A DNA stretch of 64,000 nucleotides, from the NCBI RefSeq assembly GCF_004342985.1, contig NZ_SMBO01000001.1, forward strand, positions 930,001 to 994,000. Direction: 5' to 3'. Every line of letters begins with the position of its first letter. Position 1 is the stretch's first letter. Shown piece by piece: positions 48,408 through 57,161 of the stretch. The stretch comes from Novosphingobium sp. PhB57 (GTDB lineage Bacteria; Pseudomonadota; Alphaproteobacteria; Sphingomonadales; Sphingomonadaceae). The position numbers were made by a program, and so were the translations under genes. The notes beneath the pieces were generated by a model. That model was not told the DNA's origin, searched no databases, and saw only the letters and a list, made by a program, of their open reading frames with translations.

Positions 48408-48430
48408 TCCTAGTCGTAGGAAATTTCCTA
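48408..48430. promoter_or_regulatory. Overlapping palindromic operators of the S24 regulator
   Basis: TCCTA-GTCG-TAGGA (48408-48421) shares its right half with the perfect 14-bp palindrome TAGGAAATTTCCTA (48417-48430). A further TTAGGAA half-site lies at 48458-48463. They sit within 30 bp of the regulator start and suggest autorepression and control of the divergent genes. Confidence 0.7.
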
Positions 48431-48502
48431 GACAAGTCCCATTCGGTTGGAACATATTAGGAACACGAGTCGCGAATCCCACTCACCGGAGCCCAAAGTT
48501 CC

Positions 48503-48691
48503 ATGCTTTTACGCCAGATAGAGCGCTTCCTGCGCCTCACCCGGATGCCGTGGACCAAGTTCGGGCGCCTCGCTGCACACGATCCGCGATTCGTCGGCGA
48601 TTTGCGCAACGGGCGCCGGCCCCGCGCCGGGACCGCGGCACGCATCCGACTTTTCATGACGACTTACCTGGAGAGCCCACATGCACGTTAA
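48503..48691 (+). CDS. Small basic protein, HTH-like
   Basis: This 62-residue basic protein reads IERFLRLTRMPWTKFGRLAAHDPRFVGDLRNGRRP, a pattern seen in short conserved sphingomonad proteins next to S24 repressors. Its helix-turn-helix-like spacing suggests a small DNA-binding protein, possibly a Cro-like partner of the divergent repressor. No family name is recognised with certainty. Its stop overlaps the next gene by 11 bp. Confidence 0.65.
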   Translation: MLLRQIERFLRLTRMPWTKFGRLAAHDPRFVGDLRNGRRPRAGTAARIRLFMTTYLESPHAR

Positions 48692-49076
48692 TTTTGCCCA
48701 TGACCGCGCGATGCTCGCATCGGCTCGACAGGCCCTGGGCGACGGTGCGCAGCGCTGTGCGGCGCGCGGACCATGGCTGCCCTTGATTGCGGCCCTGCTC
48801 AAACTCGCCGGTTCCCGCGCCGAGTTCCTGCGCCACGCCGAACGCCCCTGGACAAGCGCCACTTTCGCCGGCTCTCGCCATACGGTGGCGCTGACTTTCG
48901 CGGGCGAGGACGCCATCGAGGACGGAGAGAACCTGATCGCGGCTCTGCCCGACCATGAATTCACCATTTCCGGCCACCTGGTGGCGGACGCGGTGGTGAC
49001 CGAAGCCGACCACCGGGCAGGTCCGCCGCCCAGCCTGACCGTGGAGATCGAACTTCTGCTGCTCGAAGACTGCTGA
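48681..49076 (+). CDS. Conserved hypothetical protein
   Basis: This 131-residue protein was not recognised. The N-terminal half (residues 1-60) is helical and Ala-rich (HDRAMLASARQALGDGAQRC), the C-terminal half alternates strands and ends in LTVEIELLLLEDC. There is no signal peptide or membrane segment. It overlaps the preceding small gene by 11 bp and likely forms a two-gene unit controlled from the S24 operator region; a terminator follows. Confidence 0.65.
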   Translation: MHVNFAHDRAMLASARQALGDGAQRCAARGPWLPLIAALLKLAGSRAEFLRHAERPWTSATFAGSRHTVALTFAGEDAIEDGENLIAALPDHEFTISGHLVADAVVTEADHRAGPPPSLTVEIELLLLEDC

Positions 49077-49095
49077 TCCGGAAAAAGCCACGCTG

Positions 49096-49130
49096 CGGGA
49101 AGGCAGGCGCGCGCCCTGCCTTCCCGTTTT
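49096..49130 (+). terminator. Intrinsic terminator
   Basis: A perfect 12-bp stem CGGGAAGGCAGG / CCTGCCTTCCCG with loop CGCGCGC is followed by TTTT. It ends the transcript of the two small genes and lies 4 bp from the convergent acetolactate-synthase-like stop. Confidence 0.9.
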
Positions 49131-49133
49131 CAT

Positions 49134-50807
49134 TCAGAGGGCCAGCGAAAGCTCCCTGATTTCGCTGTTCAGGATGCGATCGTTTTCCGAATAGTCGACG
49201 GGGCAATCTATCACATGGACGCCCGGTGTATCGCGGCAGTGGGCCAGCAGTGTCTTGAGATGCGCCGCGCTCTCCACCCTGTGGCCGCTGGCGCCATAGC
49301 TCTCTGCATATTTCACGAAGTCGGGGTTGCCGTAAGTCAGCCCGAAATCGGCAAAGCCCATGTTGGCCTGCTTCCAGCGAATCATGCCATAGGCATTGTC
49401 GTTCAGGATCAGCACGGTGAGGTTGAGGCCCAGGCGAACCGCCGTTTCCATCTCCTGGCTGTTCATCATGAAGCCGCCGTCGCCGCAGACCGCGAAGATC
49501 TTGCGGTGCGGATAGACCATCGCGCTGGCCATGGCAGACGGCAGCCCTGCTCCCATCGATGCCAGCGCATTGTCTAGCAGCACGGTATTGGGCTTGGACG
49601 CGCAATAGCCGCGGGCAAACCACAATTTGTAGACGCCGTTGTCGAGGCAGACGATCGCGTCGTCAGGCAAGGCGCTGCGAACCTGCTTCACGAGATGCGG
49701 CGGGAAGATCGGGAAGCGCTCGTCGGCAGCCAGCTTTTCGGTATGCTCCACTTCGGCCTGGCGATAGCCGAGCATGGCATCGAAGTTCCATTTCGCCGAA
49801 GGCGCGATGGCTTCCTTGATCTGCCATACGGCGTTGGCGATATCGCCGATCACCTCGATATGCGGGAAATAGACCGGATCGACTTCCGCGGTCTTGGTCG
49901 AGACGTGGATCACCACGCGGTCGTTCCGCGTGCCGTCGTTATGCATGAAGAACGGCGGTTTCTCGATCACGTCGTGGCCGATATTGACGATGCAGTCGGC
50001 GTCCTCGATCGCGCGGTGAACGAAATCGCCCGAGGACAGCGCCGCGCAGCCCAGGAAGCGCGGATGGCGCTCGTCGATCACGCCTTTGCCGAGCTGCGTG
50101 GTGAGGAAAGGAATTCCGGTCTTCTCGACGAATTCGCCCAGCATCTTGCTGGTCATCTTGCGGTTCGCGCCTGCACCGATCACCAGCACCGGGCGCTTCG
50201 CCTTCTGCAGGGCTTCCACCGCCTGTGCGATCGACTTCGCGTCGGCCGTCGGCCGCCTTACCGTCGAGCGCGGAATCGGGCGCGAATCGGTATATTCGTC
50301 GGCAATGTCCTCGGGCAGTTCGACATGGGTGGCGCCGGGCTTCTCTTCCTCGGCGATGCGGAACGCCTCGCGGACGCGGCTCGGGATATTGTCCGAACTG
50401 GCCATCTGGTGCGCGTACTTGGTGATAGGCTGCATCATCGAAACGACATCGAGGATCTGGAAGCGCCCCTGCTTCGATTTCTTGATCGGCTTCTGCCCGG
50501 TAATCATCAGCATCGGCATGCCGCCAAGCGTCGCATAAGCCGCGGCGGTCACGAAATTGGTCGCGCCCGGGCCGAGTGTGGAGAGGCAGACGCCCACTTT
50601 CCCGGTATGGCGGCCATAAGTGGCCGCCATGAAGCCCGCCCCTTGCTCGTGCCGGGTGAGAATCAGCCGGATCTGTTTGGACCGCGAGAGCGAATCGAGG
50701 AAATCGAGGTTCTCCTCACCCGGAACGCCGAAGATATACTCGACGCCCTCCGCTTCCAGGCATTCGATGAATAGATCGGACGCCTTGCGCTTGTCGCTCT
50801 CTGCCAT
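49134..50807 (-). CDS. Acetolactate synthase-like ThDP enzyme
   Basis: This 557-residue ThDP enzyme is a second acetolactate-synthase-type protein, distinct from ilvB. It has FGVPGEENLDFLDSL, the catalytic Glu in LTRHEQGAGFMAATYG, STLGPGATNFV and the ThDP/Mg motif CGDGGFMMN...NDNAYGMIRW. No small subunit lies nearby, which fits the catabolic, FAD-independent AlsS-type or another 2-oxoacid decarboxylase/carboligase. Of two possible ATGs, 50807 has the better spacing (10 bp) to GGAGG. Product is uncertain. Confidence 0.82.
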   Translation of the reverse strand: MAESDKRKASDLFIECLEAEGVEYIFGVPGEENLDFLDSLSRSKQIRLILTRHEQGAGFMAATYGRHTGKVGVCLSTLGPGATNFVTAAAYATLGGMPMLMITGQKPIKKSKQGRFQILDVVSMMQPITKYAHQMASSDNIPSRVREAFRIAEEEKPGATHVELPEDIADEYTDSRPIPRSTVRRPTADAKSIAQAVEALQKAKRPVLVIGAGANRKMTSKMLGEFVEKTGIPFLTTQLGKGVIDERHPRFLGCAALSSGDFVHRAIEDADCIVNIGHDVIEKPPFFMHNDGTRNDRVVIHVSTKTAEVDPVYFPHIEVIGDIANAVWQIKEAIAPSAKWNFDAMLGYRQAEVEHTEKLAADERFPIFPPHLVKQVRSALPDDAIVCLDNGVYKLWFARGYCASKPNTVLLDNALASMGAGLPSAMASAMVYPHRKIFAVCGDGGFMMNSQEMETAVRLGLNLTVLILNDNAYGMIRWKQANMGFADFGLTYGNPDFVKYAESYGASGHRVESAAHLKTLLAHCRDTPGVHVIDCPVDYSENDRILNSEIRELSLAL

Positions 50808-50905
50808 GTGCATCTTCCCTCCGCTTGATCCCGAATTTCAGGTCGTAGTGTCAGGGCATGTGGCGAAGAATTCAACGCCGGGCATCTGGCCAAAGTAGTG
50901 GCCGG

Positions 50906-51844
50906 TCAATAACCCCGCGACAGATCGACGACATGGTCCAGGGGCTCGCCGCGCACGAAGTGCTGGAGATTGGCGAGAAATCGCGCCGATCCGCGCTCGT
51001 ACAGGGTGTCCTGCGCCCGGCCGGCCAGGTGCATCGAAATATGGATATTTTCGCGCGACCAGAGCGGATGGTCGGCCGGAAGCGGCTCGGGCTCCGTCAC
51101 GTCGAGGAAAGCGCCGCCCAGATGGCCCGAGTCGATGGCGGCCAGCAGGGCGTCCTGGTCGATCACCGTCCCGCGCGCGAAGTTGAGGAAGACGGCGCCG
51201 GGCTTCATCGCGGAGAACTCCGCCTCACCGAACATGCGCTGGGTTTCCGGGGTCGAGGGCACGATGGCGATGACCCAGTCGAATCGGCCGAGTTCCGCGC
51301 GCCAGGCATCCGATGCCAGGTCGCCTGGTCCCGGACGGCGGCGCACGCCCGTCACGTCCGCACCGAACACGCGCAGGAGTTCGGCGATCCGGCCGCCGAT
51401 CTCGCCGGCGCCGACCACCAGGACTTTCGAATCCAGCAGTTCGCGCTTGCCCGGCGGCTGGGCCAGCCACTGGTGCCGATCTTGCGCCCGCACCACCTCA
51501 CGCCAGCCCTTGGCGACCGTCAGCATCCCCATCACCGCATATTCGGCCACCGACTGCGCATGAATGCCCGAACCGTTGGTAAGCTGGACGCCGCGCTCCG
51601 CCAGGAGCGTCAGGGGAAGCCAGTCGACCCCAGACGACAGCGCCGTGTACCAGGTCAGCTTGTCTGCGGCGGCAATGAACTCGGCCGCGATGGCAGGCGA
51701 TACGGGATCGAGCCAGGCGATCTCCGCGCGCGGCGCCAGTTGCAGCAGCTGCGCATCGCTTTCGAACCAGAGCGGCTCCACGCCCACGGGCAAGCGCCCT
51801 TCAAGAAGGGCACGCGACTTGGCGTTGATCACGGCGGCGGTCAT
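50906..51844 (-). CDS. D-2-hydroxyacid dehydrogenase family protein
   Basis: This 312-residue protein has the D-isomer 2-hydroxyacid dehydrogenase pattern: the Rossmann motif VVGAGEIGGRIAELL, the catalytic Arg in NFARGTVIDQDALLAA, the Glu in DVTEPEPLPADHPLW and the His in HISMHLAGR. The residues after the second beta strand (GVRRRPG) suggest NADPH. It lies 99 bp upstream of the acetolactate-synthase-like gene on the same strand, hinting at a shared role with 2-oxo or 2-hydroxy acids. Confidence 0.88.
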   Translation of the reverse strand: MTAAVINAKSRALLEGRLPVGVEPLWFESDAQLLQLAPRAEIAWLDPVSPAIAAEFIAAADKLTWYTALSSGVDWLPLTLLAERGVQLTNGSGIHAQSVAEYAVMGMLTVAKGWREVVRAQDRHQWLAQPPGKRELLDSKVLVVGAGEIGGRIAELLRVFGADVTGVRRRPGPGDLASDAWRAELGRFDWVIAIVPSTPETQRMFGEAEFSAMKPGAVFLNFARGTVIDQDALLAAIDSGHLGGAFLDVTEPEPLPADHPLWSRENIHISMHLAGRAQDTLYERGSARFLANLQHFVRGEPLDHVVDLSRGY

Positions 51845-51965
51845 GGACGGACTCCGATTGGCGGCCTATTTCAGGCCTTTGCACCTTGATCGGGATGGCC
51901 AGCAGGGATGACAAGGGGGGCTGGCCCGCGCTTACTGCAAGCCCGGTCCCGCCCCGCTCAAGCGG

Positions 51966-53417
51966 TCAGCCGAGCTTCCATTCCCAGCCCAGCGGATCGC
52001 CGTCCATCACGTCCACGCCCTTCGCGGCCAGCGCGTCGCGCAGGGCATCCGATATCGCGAAATCCTTCTGCACGCGCGCTTCCTTGCGCTGGACGAGGAC
52101 GCCCTCGATTTCGGCCTCGGTGATCTCGGCCGCCTTGGGCCGAAGGCGAAGATCGGCGCGGCTGGTGCCGAACAGGTCGAGGCCCAGCACCGCGTCCATC
52201 GCCTCGATCACGGCCCGCTTGGCGCCGGGATCGACTTTCTTGGCGGCCAGAACGTCTTCCAGCGCGGTGAGCGCCACGGCGGTGTTCAGATCCTCTCCCA
52301 CGGCCTTCTCGAAAGTTTCGAGCATGGGCGCGAGCTTGGGATGGCCGGCATCGCCCGGCTCCACATCGCCCAGTCGCTCGATCACGATGATCATGCGCTT
52401 GAGGCGAACCAGCGCGGCGGCCAGCCCCTCCCACGAAAATTCCAGCTCCGAGCGATAGTGCGCCTGCAGGCACATCATGCGGTAGCCGAGCGGGTGGTAG
52501 CCCTTGTCGATCAGCAGTTGCAGCCGCAGGAATTCACCCGAGCTCTTGCTCATCTTGCCCGAGCGTTCGACCAGAAAATTATTGTGCATCCATACCTTGG
52601 CACCGGAATTTGCGGCCACGTCGAGGCCATTGGTGCAGCAGAATGCCTGGTTCTGGGCAATTTCGTTGGGGTGATGGATCTCGCGGTGATCGATGCCGCC
52701 GGTGTGGATGTCGAAGGGAAAGCCGAGCAAGTCGCCGGACATCACCGAGCATTCGAGATGCCATCCCGGAGCACCTTTGCCCCAAGGCGAATCCCATTCC
52801 ATCTGGCGCGTCTCGCCCGACGGAGTCTTGCGCCATATGGCGAAGTCCGCCGCATTGCGCTTGCCCGCGACGGCCTCGATGCGCCCCTCCCCCTCGTCCG
52901 TGACGGCACGGGCTAGGCGGCCATAATCGGACACGGTGGAAACGTCGAAATAGAGACCACTTTCCAATTCATAGCAGTGAGTTGGAGCGATCTTCTCGGC
53001 AAATTCTATCATCTGCGGCACATAGTCGGTCGCGATCGACCACTTCGCCGGCTGACGGATATTGAGCGCCTTGATGTCGGCCCAATAGGCCTGGGTGTAA
53101 TGGGCAGCGATGTCCCAGATGGACTGCGCCTGGGTGCGCGCCATCTTCTCCATCTTGTCCTCACCGGCATCGGCGTCGTCGGTCAGGTGGCCGACATCGG
53201 TGATGTTGATGACGTGCGTGAGCTTGTAGCCCTTGTGGCTCAGCGTCCGGCCGAGGATGTCCGCGAAGACATAGGCGCGCATGTTGCCGATATGGGGGTA
53301 GTTGTAGACCGTCGGCCCGCAGCTGTAGACCCGCGCCTCGCCTTCATGGACGGGCTGGAACGGCTCCAGCTGGCGGGTGAGGCTGTTGAACAGGGTCAGG
53401 CTTTGGGTTTCGGTCAT
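51966..53417 (-). CDS. cysS: Cysteinyl-tRNA synthetase
   Basis: This class I synthetase (483 residues) charges tRNA-Cys. Motifs: YSCGPTVYNYPHIGNMRAYV (zinc Cys and HIGH equivalent), GWHLECSVMS and HHPNEIAQ (zinc ligands), and GKMSKSSGEF (KMSKS). The ATG at 53417 begins MTETQSLTLFNSLTRQ. It is 121 bp upstream of the D-2-hydroxyacid dehydrogenase gene. Confidence 0.96.
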   Translation of the reverse strand: MTETQSLTLFNSLTRQLEPFQPVHEGEARVYSCGPTVYNYPHIGNMRAYVFADILGRTLSHKGYKLTHVINITDVGHLTDDADAGEDKMEKMARTQAQSIWDIAAHYTQAYWADIKALNIRQPAKWSIATDYVPQMIEFAEKIAPTHCYELESGLYFDVSTVSDYGRLARAVTDEGEGRIEAVAGKRNAADFAIWRKTPSGETRQMEWDSPWGKGAPGWHLECSVMSGDLLGFPFDIHTGGIDHREIHHPNEIAQNQAFCCTNGLDVAANSGAKVWMHNNFLVERSGKMSKSSGEFLRLQLLIDKGYHPLGYRMMCLQAHYRSELEFSWEGLAAALVRLKRMIIVIERLGDVEPGDAGHPKLAPMLETFEKAVGEDLNTAVALTALEDVLAAKKVDPGAKRAVIEAMDAVLGLDLFGTSRADLRLRPKAAEITEAEIEGVLVQRKEARVQKDFAISDALRDALAAKGVDVMDGDPLGWEWKLG

Positions 53418-53532
53418 GCGCCGCGGCATAAGCGGCTGGCCGAGGCGAGGTCAATCCTTGAGGACGCCGACCCGAACGGATCCGGATGGCGTGAAGCTCC
53501 CGCGCAAGCGACGCCCCAAAGAAAGGCCGGCA

Positions 53533-53553
53533 GTCCCGGACCTGGTCCGGGAC
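53533..53553. repeat. REP-like palindrome 3' of cobT
   Basis: GTCCCGGAC-CTG-GTCCGGGAC is a perfect 9-bp inverted repeat. The same arms recur at 55451-55471 on the other side of cobT, so this is a repeated extragenic palindrome rather than a gene-specific site. It lies 5 bp after the cobT stop and could also end its transcript. Confidence 0.75.
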
Positions 53554-53557
53554 ACCC

Positions 53558-55384
53558 TCATTTCCTGCCCTTTTCCTCTTCGAACAGTCCGGCGAGCTGT
53601 TCGATCATGGTCCCGCCGAGTTGTTCGGCGTCCATGATCGTCACGGCGCGGCGGTAGTAGCGCGTCACATCGTGGCCGATGCCGATGGCGACGAGCTGGA
53701 CCGGGCTCTTGGTCTCGATCCACTCGATCACGCGGCGAAGGTGCGCTTCGAGATAGCCTGCGGAGTTCACCGATAGCGTCGAATCGTCCACCGGAGCACC
53801 ATCGGAGATCACCATCATGATCCGCCGGTCTTCGGGCCGGGCCAGCATGCGATTGTGCGCCCAGAGCAGCGCCTCGCCGTCGATATTTTCCTTCAACAGG
53901 CCCTCGCGCATCATCAGGCCCAGGTTCTTGCGCGCCCGGCGCCACGGCTCGTCGGCCTTCTTGTAGATGATGTGACGAAGATCGTTGAGGCGGCCCGGAT
54001 GCTGGGGGCGCCCGTTCGACAGCCAGGATTCGCGGCTCTGCCCGCCCTTCCAGGCGCGCGTGGTGAAGCCCAGGATCTCCACTTTGACGCCGCAGCGCTC
54101 CAGCGTGCGCGCCAGCACATCCGCGCTGATCGCCGCGATCGAGATGGGACGACCGCGCATCGAGCCGGAATTGTCGAGCAGCAGAGTGACGATCGTATCC
54201 TTGAACTCGACATCGCGCTCGATCTTGTAGGACAGCGACTGTCCGGGCGAGACGACCACGCGGGCGAGCCGCGCGGCATCGAGCATGCCCTCTTCCTGAT
54301 CAAAGTCCCACGAACGGTTCTGCTGGGCCATGAGGCGGCGCTGGAGCCGGTTGGCAAGGCGCGTCACCACGCCCTGCAACCCCTTGAGCTGGGCATCGAG
54401 GTAGGCGCGCAGACGGGTCAGTTCCTCGTCGTCGCACAGTTCGGAAGCGACCACCACTTCGTCGAAGGCCTCGGTGAAGACCTGATAGTCGAAGCTGTCG
54501 GGAATGTCGGTCCAGGGCCGGTTCGGACGCACGGGCATCATGCCCTCCTCGCCTTCCTGTCCCTCTTCGCCGTCGTCCATCTCGTCCGAGTTCTCGCCCT
54601 CGGCCTCGCTCTCGCCCTCGTCCTGGCCGCTCGACGGCTCGGCAGCCATCTCGGTGGACTGCTCCTCCTTGCCGCTTTCGTCGCCGGTTTCGTCTTCCTC
54701 GGTCTCCTCGTCGCCGTCCATGTCCTCGGACTCTTCGGGCGGCTGTTCGATCTGCTCGGCCTGGGTCATCTCCAGGTGCATGAGCATGTCGAGCGAGAGC
54801 TTCTGGAAGGCTTTCTGGTTCTCGATGGAATCGGCCAGCGCCTCGAAATCGTCACCCGCCTTGGATTCGATCCAGCGGCGGACCATGTCGACGCCGAACT
54901 GGGCCGATTCCGGCACTGGCTGGCCGGTCAGACGCTCTCGCAGCATGAGCGCCAGCGCGGTCGGGATCGGCACGCCGTCCGGGCTGTCCGCCCGCGAGAT
55001 CGGATCGCTGGCGATGCGCGCTTCCAGCGAGGCATCGAGGTTGGCGCGCATGCCCTCGTAGTGATTGGCGCCCAGCGCCTCGTAGCGCACGGCCTCCACC
55101 GCATCGTAGCAGGCCCGGGCCGAAGGGTCGGCGGGCGCATTGCGCGTGTGCAGCCTGTCGTTGTGATGGCGCAGCCTGAGCGCGAAACTGTCGGCATAGC
55201 CGCGCGCCTGCATGGCGGCCGCCTGCGGAATCGAGCGGCCCGGCATCGGCACGCGGAACGTCTGGCCGGTGGAGCTTGGAGCGTCGGCGGTCCAGTTGAC
55301 CTCGACTTCGGCATCCTGCGCGATGGCGCGCGAAGCGCCGGTCAGGGCCAGCTTGAAGCGATCGACGGGTGTTTCATCGGACAT
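53558..55384 (-). CDS. cobT: Cobaltochelatase subunit CobT
   Basis: CobT works with CobS as an AAA-type chaperone for CobN in cobalt insertion into hydrogenobyrinic diamide (aerobic cobalamin synthesis). The 608-residue protein has an N-terminal helical domain, a very acidic linker of about 75 residues (around 210-285, rich in Glu, Asp and Ser), and a C-terminal von Willebrand A domain with the MIDAS motif [10 protein letters not shown] and [11 protein letters not shown]. cobS and cobN are not in the window. Confidence 0.94.
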   Translation of the reverse strand: MSDETPVDRFKLALTGASRAIAQDAEVEVNWTADAPSSTGQTFRVPMPGRSIPQAAAMQARGYADSFALRLRHHNDRLHTRNAPADPSARACYDAVEAVRYEALGANHYEGMRANLDASLEARIASDPISRADSPDGVPIPTALALMLRERLTGQPVPESAQFGVDMVRRWIESKAGDDFEALADSIENQKAFQKLSLDMLMHLEMTQAEQIEQPPEESEDMDGDEETEEDETGDESGKEEQSTEMAAEPSSGQDEGESEAEGENSDEMDDGEEGQEGEEGMMPVRPNRPWTDIPDSFDYQVFTEAFDEVVVASELCDDEELTRLRAYLDAQLKGLQGVVTRLANRLQRRLMAQQNRSWDFDQEEGMLDAARLARVVVSPGQSLSYKIERDVEFKDTIVTLLLDNSGSMRGRPISIAAISADVLARTLERCGVKVEILGFTTRAWKGGQSRESWLSNGRPQHPGRLNDLRHIIYKKADEPWRRARKNLGLMMREGLLKENIDGEALLWAHNRMLARPEDRRIMMVISDGAPVDDSTLSVNSAGYLEAHLRRVIEWIETKSPVQLVAIGIGHDVTRYYRRAVTIMDAEQLGGTMIEQLAGLFEEEKGRK

Positions 55385-55450
55385 GACCGCTCAATGGCGA
55401 CATAGTCCGCCGGGTGCAAGCCGGGAAGGATCGGTTGGGAGCAAGAGGTC

Positions 55451-55471
55451 GTCCCGGACGCGGTCCGGGAC
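55451..55471. repeat. REP-like palindrome 5' of cobT
   Basis: GTCCCGGAC-GCG-GTCCGGGAC repeats the arms of the element at 53533-53553 with a different centre. It lies between cobT and the transaldolase gene. Confidence 0.75.
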
Positions 55472-55504
55472 GACGATCCATGCTGCCCTGACCTCGGGCC
55501 GGAA

Positions 55505-55552
55505 CGGCTTCAGATCAGAGCGACTTCAAATCAGAGCGGCGTCAAATCAGAG
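55505..55552. repeat. Three 16-bp tandem repeats at the transaldolase stop
   Basis: Three copies of a 16-bp unit run head to tail: CGGCTTCAGATCAGAG, CGACTTCAAATCAGAG, CGGCGTCAAATCAGAG. The last copy contains the stop codon and final codons of the transaldolase gene (minus strand). Each copy carries CTCTGA on the minus strand, so the gene end and its stop have been duplicated downstream. Confidence 0.8.
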
Positions 55553-56197
55553 GGACTGGCCGGTCTTGGCCCAGTCGGCCATGAAGCCTTCGATGCCCTT
55601 GTCCGTAAGGACGTGCTTCACGAGGTTCTTGATGACGGCCGGCGGCATCGTTGCGACGTCGGCGCCGATGCGGGCGCATTCGAGGACGTGAACCGGGTGG
55701 CGGATCGAGGCGGCGAGGATCTCGGTCTCGAAGGCGTAGTTGTCGTAGATCAGGCGGATGTCGCGGATCAGGTCCATGCCGTCGAAGCCGTTGTCGTCAT
55801 GACGGCCGACGAAGGGCGAGACGAAGCTGGCGCCGGCCTTGGCCGCAAGCAGGGCCTGGTTGGCCGAGAAGCAGAGCGTGACGTTGACGAGCGTGCCGTC
55901 GCTGGTCAGCTTCTTGCAGGTCTTCAGGCCGTCGATGGTGAGCGGCACCTTGATGCAGACGTTGTCGGCGATCTTGCGGAGGATTTCGGCCTCGCGCATC
56001 ATGCCTTCATGGTCGAGCGCAACGACTTCGGCGCTGACCGGACCGTCGACCAGACCGCAGATTTCCTTGGTGACTTCCAGGAAGTCGCGGCCGGACTTGG
56101 CGATCAGCGAGGGGTTGGTGGTGACGCCGTCGAGCAGGCCGGTGGCGGCCAGATCGGCGATGTCGTTGGTGTCTGCGGTGTCGACGAAGAACTTCAT
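55547..56197 (-). CDS. tal: Transaldolase (short, FSA-type)
   Basis: This 216-residue enzyme belongs to the short transaldolase/fructose-6-phosphate aldolase group. It starts [16 protein letters not shown], has [16 protein letters not shown], the Schiff-base Lys in [11 protein letters not shown], and [14 protein letters not shown]. It should act in the pentose phosphate pathway. Three tandem copies of its terminal sequence lie downstream. Confidence 0.92.
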   Translation of the reverse strand: MKFFVDTADTNDIADLAATGLLDGVTTNPSLIAKSGRDFLEVTKEICGLVDGPVSAEVVALDHEGMMREAEILRKIADNVCIKVPLTIDGLKTCKKLTSDGTLVNVTLCFSANQALLAAKAGASFVSPFVGRHDDNGFDGMDLIRDIRLIYDNYAFETEILAASIRHPVHVLECARIGADVATMPPAVIKNLVKHVLTDKGIEGFMADWAKTGQSL

Positions 56198-56327
56198 GGC
56201 GCGGTTCCTGTGGGTGCGGGGCTGCGACGGGCGGCGTCGCGCTGCCCGTCGATTCTGGCGCCCCCTATAGGGAAGCGCGCCCTTCCCCGCTACCCTGCGC
56301 CTTGCGGCCGCCGGAGCGGCCGGCCGG

Positions 56328-57113
56328 TCAGGCCTTCTTGAACGCGCCGATCAGCACGGCATCGTTGGTATCGGCCGGATCCTGGCGGATTGCCGCCTCG
56401 GCCGCACCGATCTCGTACCAGATGCCGTTGTCGGCATCGAGCGCGAGGGCATGGGCGGTGTCCTGGACGGTCACGCCCTTCAGCGCGGCGATCGCCTGGT
56501 TCAGCGTGGGGTCCTGCGCCTCCTTCATAGCGCGCTCGATCTCGGGGATCATGGCGTTGACGAGCGCCGGCCCCATCGCGCGGCGCAGCAGCGTGGTGGC
56601 CGCGGTATTGCCGCCTGCCATCACTTCGGCCGGATTCGGGATGGCGACGCTCTGCACGGTCTTGAGCACCAGCGGACCGGCCACGCGCGCGCCGGGCGTC
56701 GCGAAGAGGTTGAGCTGGTACTGAAGCTTGTCGCGGAAGGCCTTCGACTTGAGCACGCCCGTGGTCGTGCGCCCGGGGCGGTCGAACAGCACCGGCATCG
56801 GGATGCGGGCCACGGGGCTGGTCCAGAAGCCCTCGGGCTGGCCGAGCCAGGCGAAAGCCCGTTCCGAGGAAAAGCGCATGAGGCGACGTACCGGGTCCGC
56901 GCCGGCCGAAGAGCCCGAACCCAGGCCCGAACCCGCCGCGAGAGTCGAGCAGCCCGGCAGCATCAGCACTCCGGTTGCAAGCATGCCGATGAGCACGCCG
57001 CGGCGGCTCCAGTCGGACCGAAACGCGCTTGCCGCGCCGGTTTCGACATGCATGTCCGCTTCCGCCGAAGCGCCCATGGCTGCCGAATTATCCCCTGTTC
57101 CCCAGTTCACCAT
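56328..57113 (-). CDS. DUF4197 family lipoprotein with a Tat-type signal
   Basis: This 261-residue protein matches DUF4197 ([36 protein letters not shown] and [21 protein letters not shown]). Its signal is [20 protein letters not shown]: a twin-arginine plus lipobox (LPGC), so it may be a Tat-exported lipoprotein. The ATG at 57113 has AAGGAG six bases upstream; an ATG at 57053 nearer the signal is also possible. Function unknown. It is divergent from priA with a 48-bp gap. Confidence 0.82.
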   Translation of the reverse strand: MVNWGTGDNSAAMGASAEADMHVETGAASAFRSDWSRRGVLIGMLATGVLMLPGCSTLAAGSGLGSGSSAGADPVRRLMRFSSERAFAWLGQPEGFWTSPVARIPMPVLFDRPGRTTTGVLKSKAFRDKLQYQLNLFATPGARVAGPLVLKTVQSVAIPNPAEVMAGGNTAATTLLRRAMGPALVNAMIPEIERAMKEAQDPTLNQAIAALKGVTVQDTAHALALDADNGIWYEIGAAEAAIRQDPADTNDAVLIGAFKKA

Positions 57114-57161
57114 CATCAACTCCTTCACGCCCCCGGACAGCAGTGCCTATATGCAACCTAC

